Assembly: GCA_030151765.1 (NCBI GenBank)
Contig: JASLCW010000243.1
Span: 1-6,271 of the forward strand
Source: Marmoricola sp.
GTDB taxonomy: Bacteria; Actinomycetota; Actinomycetes; Propionibacteriales; Nocardioidaceae
Reading direction: 5' to 3'
DNA: 6,271 nucleotides
Below the pieces are notes generated by a model, which worked only from the letters and a program-made list of their open reading frames with translations, did not search any database and was not told the origin of the DNA. Below, piece by piece: positions 1 through 6,271 of the stretch (its first letter is position 1; each line of letters starts with the position of its first letter). A program made the position numbers and the translations under genes.

Positions 1-1496
<1,496 letters not shown>

Positions 1497-1513
<17 letters not shown>

Positions 1514-2153
1514 GCCCGCCGCGGTCCTGTGGGACTTCGACGGCACCATCGTCGACACCGAGCCCTACTGGATCGAGGCCGAGACCGAGATCATCGAGTC
1601 GTACGGCGGCACCTGGTCGCACGAGCAGGCCCTGCAGCTGGTCGGCAGCGACCTGATCGCCTCGGCGAGGATGATCATCGAGCAGACCGGCGTACCGTTC
1701 ACGCCGCCGGACCTGGTCGAGCGGCTGCTCGACGGTGTGGTGACGCATCTCTCCCGCGAGATCCCGTGGCGTCCGGGGGCACGCGAGTTGCTGGCCGACC
1801 TGCGTGCCCATGACCTCCGGTGCGGCATGGTCACCATGTCCTACCGGCGTTTCGTCCAGCCGGTCCTCGACGCACTGCCTCCGGACACCTTCGACTGCAT
1901 CGTGACCGGGGAGGTCGTCAGCGACGGCAAGCCGCATCCCGAGCCCTATCTGGCCGCCGCCCGTCAGCTGGGTGTCGCGCCAGGGGAGTGCCTTGCCGTC
2001 GAAGACTCACCGACGGGCATCGCATCGGCACTCGCCGCCGGCTGCCGGACGCTCGCCGTACCGCTGCACGTGCCGCTGGAGGCGCAGCCCGGCTTGGTCA
2101 TCGCCGACGACCTGCCGCACTCGCTGCGCGCCCTCGGCGCACTGTTCAGCTGA
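1497..2153 (+). CDS. HAD-superfamily hydrolase (subfamily IA, phosphatase or phosphomutase-like)
   Basis: The product is 218 residues, a normal length for a subfamily IA HAD enzyme, which uses an aspartyl-phosphate intermediate on small phosphorylated metabolites. All four HAD motifs are present. Motif I is DFDGT at residues 13-17, with nucleophile D13 and acid/base D15. A helical cap domain spans about residues 22-90. Motif II is MVTMS near 111-115, motif III is the lysine in SDGKPHPEPY (K145), and motif IV is EDSPTGIASALAAG with E169 and D170. The ATG at 1497 lies inside the end of metH in another frame, and I see no good Shine-Dalgarno sequence before it, so translation probably depends on ribosomes finishing metH. 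The ATG places motif I close to the N-terminus, as expected. The 3' end overlaps the convergent methyltransferase gene by 8 bases. The substrate cannot be read from the sequence. The beta-phosphoglucomutase and phosphoglycolate phosphatase groups are the nearest general classes; a metH-linked role is only suggested by position. Confidence 0.93.
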
Positions 2154-3187
2154 GCGGAGGCGGTTCGGCGAACTGTGCCCACAGCGGGGCGTACTCGTCG
2201 CGGCTCGCCCCCGCCTCGCGGAGTCGCACGACCTCGTCGAGGGCACTGTGTGCCAGCACCGAGTCGGGATTGCGGCACTCGCGCCGTTCGGCCCACTCCG
2301 CCGGGACGACCTGCGGGTCCGGAGAGGTCAGGAAGGGCACCAGCGACTCGTAGGCCTCGTCGAGAACCGTATTGGACGGTTCCAGGCCGACGATCATGTA
2401 GCTGCCGGTCGGCTCGGTGTTGAGCGGCAGCAGGGTGAGATCCGGGCGGTGCTCGCGAAGCACCTGGTGGACCTTGAAGACATCGCCCGCCCACGGCGCG
2501 GTACGACGGACCCGGTAGGCCTCCAGCGAATTGCGGGGTACGACGTCGTCCATGATCACCACGCCACCCGGGGACATGTGCTTCTCCAGGTTCATGAAGT
2601 CGCGCAGCGCGTACTCGGCCAGGTGCATCCCGTCGATGAAGGCCAGGTCGACGGGCGCGCCGCCGAAGTGGTCGAAGGCGTCCGCGCGGGCGAAGAAGTC
2701 GTCGCTGGTCTCGACGAAGGCGGCGAGGTCACAGCGCAGCGGCTTCAGGATCCGGTAGCCCGGATCGACGGCGATCGTCCGCGCCCGCGAGAGCGTCAGG
2801 CTCTCACCCGTGCTCACGCCGATCTCGAGGTAGGTCGGCGGGGCGGAGCTGCTCGTGCATGCCGGCCAGCAGCTCGCGGCAGGTCGCGCCGGTGCGCGGG
2901 TAGTCGGGAAAGGGATCGGGAGAGACCCAGGTCAGGCCCTTGGGGAGTACCGAGCCGGCGCCGAGACCTTCGGGCGTGGCCCGGCCCAGACGCTCGATCT
3001 GCTGCTCCCGCGTCAGCGGCGGCTTCTTGGCCTTGACGGGTCTTACGGGCTGCGGTGCCCGCGCCTCGACATCCAGCGCGGCGATGAGTCGGCGACGCGC
3101 CCGCGCCTCACCTTGCCGAATGCGCTGCACACGCTGTTCCCCGACGACCTTCTCCATGCCTGTGCCGACGGCACGACGGATTCCCAC
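2146..3187 (-). pseudogene. Class I SAM-dependent methyltransferase (Methyltransf_24-like), frameshifted
   Basis: Two minus-strand reading frames together make one protein. The first runs from GTG at 3187 to a stop at 2804 and ends in a non-homologous tail after HEQLRP. The second, open before 2817, begins PTYLEIGVSTGESL, the SAM-binding motif I of a Rossmann methyltransferase. Removing one base near 2840-2843 joins them into a 346-residue product. Its first 55 residues are basic (RAVGTGMEK, ARARRR, VKAKK). Motif I is at about residues 118-130, the acidic motif II residue is in AVDPGY (D141), and AFIDGMHLAEYALRDF (183-197) and SPGGVVIMDDV (205-215) are the later strand motifs. The acceptor is unknown. 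The start is chosen because GGAGGAG precedes GTG 3187 with 6 bases between; the TTG at 3229 has no such site. The gene faces away from the M50 protease and overlaps the HAD gene tail to tail by 8 bases. Whether the shift is a sequencing error, a real mutation or recoding cannot be told here. Confidence 0.87.
2836..2848 (-). other. Frameshift site in the methyltransferase gene
   Basis: Read on the minus strand, the upstream frame gives HEQLRPADLPRD and stops at 2804, while the downstream frame gives PPTYLEIGVSTGES. The simplest repair is to drop one base from the G4 run at 2840-2843 (C4 on the coding strand). The junction then reads HEQLRPPTYLEIGV with no other change. The break must lie within about these bases, because the helix before it (LLAGMHEQLRP) and the strand after it (TYLEIGV) are both well formed. 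Confidence 0.8.
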
Positions 3188-3193
3188 CGAGAT

Positions 3194-3200
3194 CTCCTCC
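3194..3200 (-). promoter_or_regulatory. Shine-Dalgarno site of the methyltransferase gene
   Basis: The minus strand reads GGAGGAG, followed by six bases (ATCTCG) and GTG at 3187-3185. This near-consensus site decides the start against the TTG at 3229, which would add 14 residues. Its upstream edge lies only four bases from the 19-base inverted repeat at 3205-3223, so RNA structure there could affect access to it. Confidence 0.8.
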
Positions 3201-3204
3201 GTTC

Positions 3205-3223
3205 GCGGCGCACGGTGCGCCGC
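3205..3223. repeat. Perfect inverted repeat in the divergent intergenic region
   Basis: The arms gcggcgcac and gtgcgccgc are exact reverse complements, nine bases each, around one central G. As DNA this is a plausible dimeric-repressor operator between two divergent genes. As RNA from the minus strand it would fold into a GC-rich hairpin with a 7-base stem and 5-base loop directly before the ribosome-binding site. No T run follows on either strand, so an intrinsic terminator is unlikely. The symmetry is seen directly; the function is inferred. Confidence 0.65.
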
Positions 3224-3241
3224 AAACAACGTCCCGAACGC

Positions 3242-3251
3242 ACGCTAGCGT
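3242..3251. promoter_or_regulatory. Palindromic -10-like element, possible bidirectional promoter
   Basis: The ten bases acgctagcgt are a perfect palindrome, so both strands carry TAGCGT, which fits the TAnnnT pattern of actinobacterial -10 boxes. On the plus strand TAGCGT (3246-3251) ends seven bases before GTG 3259, the spacing expected if transcription starts at or next to the first base of the M50 gene. On the minus strand the same element (3247-3242) would start RNA near 3235 and give a leader of about 48 bases that includes the inverted repeat. No convincing -35 box is visible for either direction. This is inference from sequence and spacing. Confidence 0.5.
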
Positions 3252-3258
3252 TGCGCCT

Positions 3259-4443
3259 GTGGAACCGGACGACGATGGGCGTACTCCGACGTACCCGCCG
3301 GGCTCGATCCGGATCGGGTCGATCGGTGGCATCGCCGTGCTCGTCCGCGGTTCCTGGCTGATCGTCGCCCTGCTCATCGCGTGGCTCCTCGCACCGACGG
3401 TCGAGCGGGTGCAGCCGGGTCTCGGCGGCTGGAAGTACCTCGCCGGCATCGCGTACGCCGTCCTGCTCTACCTGACCGTGCTCCTCCACGAGATGTCGCA
3501 CGCACTGATGGCCAAGCACTACGGCCTCGGCGTCCGCTGGATCACCCTGAGCTTTCTCGGCGGCATGACCACCATCGACGGCGAACCCGCCACCCCGGCA
3601 CAGCAGTTCCGGATCGCCGTCGTCGGGCCGATCACCTCCATCGGCGTCGGCCTGGCCGCCTTCGCACTGCACTTCGCGGTCAACGGCGGCGTCCTGGGGC
3701 TGGCCGTGGACGGCATGGCCGTGGCCAACCTGGTGATCGGCGTCCTCAACCTGCTCCCCGGGCTGCCGCTCGACGGCGGCCGGGTGCTGCAGGCCGCGGT
3801 CTGGAAGACCACGGGCAATCCCCACCGCGGCACGATCGTGGCCGCCTGGGCCGGGCGAGTGGTGGCTGGACTTGCGCTCCTCTGGCCGCTGGTGTCGTCC
3901 AGGATCACCAAAACCGAGCCCGACCTGCTCGACTATGCGCTCGCCTGGGTCATCGCCGCCTTCCTCTGGGGTGGGGCCACCGCGGCCATCGCCGGGGCAC
4001 GGATCCGGAGCCGGCTGCCGGCGCTGCAGGCGCGCGCACTCGCCCGACGGGTGATCGCGGTCCCCGGCGACCTGTCGATCGCCGAGGCGACCCGGCGGGC
4101 CAACGAGGCGCAGGCCGGCGGCATCGTCGTGCACAGCAGCGACGACCAGGTCAGCGGCCTGGTCAGCGAGGCCTCCCTGGCGATGACCCCGGACGACCGA
4201 CGGCCCTGGGTCGCGATCACCGCTGTCGCCCGCTCGATCGAGGACGGTCTGGTGCTGCCGATCGACATCGGCGGCGAGGATCTCGTACGGGCGCTCACCA
4301 AGACGCCGGCGACGGAGTACCTGCTCGTCGAGCCCGACGGATCCATTCATGGCATGCTCAGCACCCGCGACGTGGACCAGGCCTTCGCCGACGGTGTCCT
4401 GCGCGAGCGCAACGGCAGGAAGAACGGAAGAGGGCAGGGATGA
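3259..4443 (+). CDS. Site-2-protease-type M50 zinc metalloprotease with CBS domains
   Basis: The product is a 394-residue intramembrane protease of the M50 (S2P/SpoIVFB-like) family, which cuts substrates within or near the membrane. Zinc ligands and catalytic residues are intact: HEMSH at residues 77-81 (H77, E78, H81) and LDGG at 171-174 (D172) in the NLLPGLPLDGG motif, plus GPITS at 123-127. About six hydrophobic segments are visible (roughly 23-45, 60-80, 117-140, 145-168, 193-213, 227-247). A soluble CBS-pair region follows from about 262 to 380 (VIAVPGDLSIAEA, IHGMLSTRDVDQAF); CBS pairs in this family are thought to sense adenine nucleotides. The start is GTG 3259. It has no Shine-Dalgarno site, and a -10-like box ends seven bases upstream, so translation is probably leaderless. 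The stop overlaps the start of trmI as ATGA, so the two are likely coupled. M. tuberculosis Rv2625c is a comparable M50-CBS protein. The natural substrate is unknown. Confidence 0.94.
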   Translation: MEPDDDGRTPTYPPGSIRIGSIGGIAVLVRGSWLIVALLIAWLLAPTVERVQPGLGGWKYLAGIAYAVLLYLTVLLHEMSHALMAKHYGLGVRWITLSFLGGMTTIDGEPATPAQQFRIAVVGPITSIGVGLAAFALHFAVNGGVLGLAVDGMAVANLVIGVLNLLPGLPLDGGRVLQAAVWKTTGNPHRGTIVAAWAGRVVAGLALLWPLVSSRITKTEPDLLDYALAWVIAAFLWGGATAAIAGARIRSRLPALQARALARRVIAVPGDLSIAEATRRANEAQAGGIVVHSSDDQVSGLVSEASLAMTPDDRRPWVAITAVARSIEDGLVLPIDIGGEDLVRALTKTPATEYLLVEPDGSIHGMLSTRDVDQAFADGVLRERNGRKNGRGQG

Positions 4444-5387
4444 ATCCGGACTGGTCCGGCGTACGACGTGGTCCGCTGGTGGCAGGGGAGTGGGTACGCC
4501 TCGTCGACGGCAAGGGGCGCAAGCACAACATCTGCCTCGAAGAGGGCAAGAAGTTCCACACCAACCGGGGCTCGATCGAGCACGACGAGCTGATCGGCCG
4601 GGACGAGGGCTTCACGGTCACCTCCAGCTCCGGTGGCGAGTACCTCGTCTTCCGCCCGCTCCTCAACGAGTTCGTGGTCTCGATGCCGCGCGGCGCCGCG
4701 GTCGTGTATCCCAAGGACGCCGCCCAGATCGTCGCGATGGCCGACATCTTCCCGGGCGCGCACGTCGTCGAGGCCGGTGCGGGCTCGGGCGCGCTCAGCT
4801 GCTCGCTGCTCCGTGCGGTCGGCCCGACCGGCCGGCTCTCGTCGTACGAGCGTCGGGAGGAATTCGCCGAGGTCGCCCGCAAGAATGTCGCCCAGTTCTT
4901 CGGTGGCAGCCTCGAGGATCCCCACCCCGCTTGGAACCTGACGGTCGGCGATCTCGCCGAGGAGCTTCCCAAGGTCGGCGCGGGCTCGGTCGACCGCGTC
5001 GTACTGGACATGCTGGCGCCGTGGGAGTGCGTCGAGGCGGTCGCACACGCCCTTGCTCCCGGCGGCCTGGTGATCGCCTACGTCGCCACCACGACGCAGC
5101 TCGGCCGCTTCGTGGAGACCCTGCGTGCACACGGCGAATTCACCGAGCCGCGGCCGTGGGAGACGCTGCTGCGCGAATGGCACGTCGAGGGGCTGGCCAT
5201 CCGGCCGGCGCACTCGATGAACGGCCACACCGGCTTTCTCGTGACCTCGCGCCGGATGGCCCCCGGCGAGCAGGCGCCGCGCAAGAAGCGCCGCCCCGCA
5301 CCGGGTGCCTACGGCAGCGACTACCAGGGTCCGCGGCCCGCGGATGTGATCGCCGAGACCCCGGCACCGACGCCCTCGGCAGAATGA
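4440..5387 (+). CDS. trmI: tRNA (adenine-58-N1)-methyltransferase TrmI
   Basis: The 315-residue product methylates N1 of adenine 58 in the T-loop of tRNA using S-adenosylmethionine and works as a homotetramer in characterised relatives. Residues 1-95 form the N-terminal beta domain typical of this family (GPLVAGEWVRLVDGKGRKH, then the FHTNRG and YVVFRPLL-like stretch, here YLVFRPLLNEFVVSMPRG). The Rossmann core carries EAGAGSGALS at 111-120 for SAM binding, E137 in SYERREEF for the ribose hydroxyls, D171 in VGDL near adenine, and LDMLAPW at 189-195 with the likely catalytic D190. The last 40 residues are basic and proline/alanine-rich (RKKRR near 281-285) and probably disordered. The ATG overlaps the M50 stop in ATGA, with AGAGGG at 4429-4434 as ribosome-binding site. 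M. tuberculosis Rv2118c is the studied orthologue type, and it also lies near mpa (Rv2115c), as here. Confidence 0.96.
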   Translation: MNPDWSGVRRGPLVAGEWVRLVDGKGRKHNICLEEGKKFHTNRGSIEHDELIGRDEGFTVTSSSGGEYLVFRPLLNEFVVSMPRGAAVVYPKDAAQIVAMADIFPGAHVVEAGAGSGALSCSLLRAVGPTGRLSSYERREEFAEVARKNVAQFFGGSLEDPHPAWNLTVGDLAEELPKVGAGSVDRVVLDMLAPWECVEAVAHALAPGGLVIAYVATTTQLGRFVETLRAHGEFTEPRPWETLLREWHVEGLAIRPAHSMNGHTGFLVTSRRMAPGEQAPRKKRRPAPGAYGSDYQGPRPADVIAETPAPTPSAE

Positions 5388-5422
5388 CTCGCCGGTAGCA
5401 ACGAATATCCGCCGCGAGACGG

Positions 5423-5443
5423 AGTGTCGACAGGTAGTGTCGA
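5423..5443 (+). promoter_or_regulatory. Candidate promoter and 8-base direct repeat upstream of arc
   Basis: The 102-base gap between trmI and arc holds two exact copies of agtgtcga (5423-5430 and 5436-5443), 13 bases apart start to start. The second copy overlaps TAGTGT (5435-5440), a TAnnnT -10-like box that would start RNA near 5447 and give a leader of about 43 bases. No clear -35 box is present. The repeats might be a regulator site over the promoter, but this is weak evidence. The gap also shows no strong terminator, so read-through from trmI is possible. Confidence 0.35.
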
Positions 5444-5475
5444 AAACGAGAACCAGAAGCATCTCGTCCGCTACC

Positions 5476-5486
5476 GGAGGTGATCC
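5476..5486 (+). promoter_or_regulatory. Extended Shine-Dalgarno site of arc
   Basis: The sequence ggaggtgatcc is an unbroken 11-base match to the complement of the conserved 16S rRNA 3' tail (GGATCACCTCC). The GGAGG core lies nine bases before GTG 5490, which is good spacing and fixes the arc start. Such a long match is rare and suggests strong initiation, or ribosome pausing at the site. Confidence 0.85.
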
Positions 5487-5489
5487 ACG

Positions 5490-6271
5490 GTGAACGATCA
5501 CGACGCCACTGTCCTGCGCAACCAGGTCTCGTTCCTGGAGGCCGAGGTCACCGAGTTGCGCCGCCGGCTCGCCGAGCGCCCCGGGGGTGCGCGCGATCTC
5601 GACCAGCGCCTCATCGACACACAGCGGTCCCTGTCCGCGGTCACCTCGCAGAACGAACGCCTGGCGCAGACGCTGCGCGAGGCCCGGGAGCAGATCATCC
5701 AGCTCAAGGAGGAGGTCGACCGGCTGGCGCAGCCGCCGACCGGCTTCGGCACCTTCCTGTCGCGCAACGAGGACGACTCCATCGACGTCTTCACCGGTGG
5801 TCGCAAGCTGCGCGTCAACGTGAGCCCCAATGTCGACGTCAGCGAGCTCCGCCGCGGCCAGGAGATCATGCTCAACGAGGCCCTCAACGTGGTCGCCGCC
5901 CTCGACTACGAGAGCGTCGGCGATGTCGTCATGTTCAAGGAGCTGCTCGCCGACGGGCAGCGCGCGCTGGTGATCGGCAATGCCGACGAGGAGCGCGTCG
6001 TACGGCTGGCGGAACCCCTGCTCGCCAGCACCCTGCGGGCCGGCGACTCGGTGCTGCTGGACGGCAAGTCCGGCCACATCTACGAGCGAGTGCCGAAGTC
6101 CGAGGTCGAGGAGCTCATCCTCGAAGAGGTTCCCGACATCGCCTACGAGTCGATCGGCGGCCTGGGCACCCAGATCGAAGCCATCCAGGATGCTGTCGAG
6201 CTGCCCTATCTCTATCCGGAGATGTTCAAGGAGCACCAGCTCAAGCCCCCGAAGGGCGTCCTGCTCTACGG
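5490..6271 (+). CDS. arc: Proteasome-associated AAA+ ATPase ARC/Mpa, N-terminal part (3' end outside window)
   Basis: ARC (Mpa in mycobacteria) is a hexameric AAA+ ring that binds Pup-tagged proteins through N-terminal coiled coils, unfolds them and feeds them to the 20S proteasome. The 260 visible residues show this order: a coiled coil at about 6-82 (VSFLEAEVTELRRRLAE, then ERLAQTLREAREQIIQLKEEVDRL), the first OB fold at about 83-150 (GTFLSRNEDDSIDVFTGGRKLRV), the second OB fold at about 151-208 (ALVIGNADEERVV, LLDGKSGHIYERV), and the start of the AAA module (EEVPDIAYESIGGL from 212). The window stops at KGVLLYG, where the Walker A loop would begin. Family members are near 600 residues, so about 55 percent is missing. 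The GTG start is fixed by the extended ribosome-binding site. The rest of the Pup-proteasome genes (dop, pup, prcB, prcA, pafA) would be expected further downstream; none is visible here. Confidence 0.97.
   Translation, partial: MNDHDATVLRNQVSFLEAEVTELRRRLAERPGGARDLDQRLIDTQRSLSAVTSQNERLAQTLREAREQIIQLKEEVDRLAQPPTGFGTFLSRNEDDSIDVFTGGRKLRVNVSPNVDVSELRRGQEIMLNEALNVVAALDYESVGDVVMFKELLADGQRALVIGNADEERVVRLAEPLLASTLRAGDSVLLDGKSGHIYERVPKSEVEELILEEVPDIAYESIGGLGTQIEAIQDAVELPYLYPEMFKEHQLKPPKGVLLY

Noticed and set aside
2173..2184. Short inverted repeat ctgtg-cc-cacag after the HAD stop as a terminator.
   Set aside because: The stem is only five bases with a two-base gap, no T run follows, and it lies in the methyltransferase coding sequence.
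1972..3036. A 354-codon plus-strand open frame through the HAD 3' end and the methyltransferase region.
   Set aside because: No domain is visible, it is Arg/Ala/Gly-rich, and it runs opposite clear methyltransferase motifs. It is not evidence that the frameshifted gene is replaced by a plus-strand gene.
3043..4350. A 435-codon minus-strand open frame opposite the M50 gene.
   Set aside because: It has composition typical of a GC shadow (His, Asp, Arg, Gly rich) and overlaps a protease with intact catalytic motifs on the other strand.
3381..4439. Long plus-strand open frame upstream of and in frame with trmI, which could suggest a 668-residue fusion.
   Set aside because: This part is a shifted-frame shadow of the M50 gene, rich in Arg, Gly and Pro with no domain. 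trmI has its own ATG, ribosome-binding site and canonical N-terminus at 4440.
4347..6236. A 629-codon minus-strand open frame running across trmI and arc.
   Set aside because: It lies opposite two confidently identified genes. Long antisense open frames are common in high-GC DNA, and its translation is low-complexity with no recognisable domain.

Overview
The window is about 6.3 kb of high-GC DNA that reads as an ordinary chromosomal segment of an actinobacterium. The main evidence is the start of an ARC/Mpa-type ring ATPase, the unfoldase of the Pup-proteasome pathway, lying just downstream of a TrmI-type tRNA (adenine-58-N1) methyltransferase. Strong G/C bias at third codon positions, GTG starts and a probable leaderless gene fit the same origin. 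I cannot fix the genus from sequence alone; a Nocardioides-like or other Propionibacteriales relative is only a guess.

Layout. Bases 1-1513 (+) hold the C-terminal half of cobalamin-dependent methionine synthase MetH: the B12-binding and AdoMet-reactivation domains. It overlaps by 17 bases a HAD-superfamily phosphatase or mutase (1497-2153, +). On the minus strand, converging on the HAD gene with an 8-base tail-to-tail overlap, is a class I SAM-dependent methyltransferase of the Methyltransf_24 type (3187 down to 2146). Its reading frame is broken by an apparent one-base insertion near 2840-2843, exactly before the SAM-binding glycine motif. A 71-base divergent intergenic region (3188-3258) follows, with a perfect inverted repeat and a palindromic -10-like element that could serve both directions. 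From 3259 rightwards there is a site-2-protease-type M50 metalloprotease with a CBS pair, then TrmI with an ATGA overlap, a roughly 100-base gap with a candidate promoter, and the first 260 codons of ARC/Mpa. The window ends just before the Walker A motif.

How the genes relate. MetH and the HAD enzyme look translationally coupled, although the HAD substrate is unknown. The M50 protease and TrmI form a tight two-gene operon, and ARC probably has its own promoter and an exceptionally strong ribosome-binding site. The right half therefore places membrane proteolysis, tRNA modification and proteasomal unfolding side by side. This looks like a conserved actinobacterial neighbourhood more than a new system. 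I see no mobile element, CRISPR array, rRNA or tRNA gene. The points most worth a second look are the frameshifted methyltransferase, the palindromic divergent promoter, and the E. coli-like form of the MetH reactivation domain.
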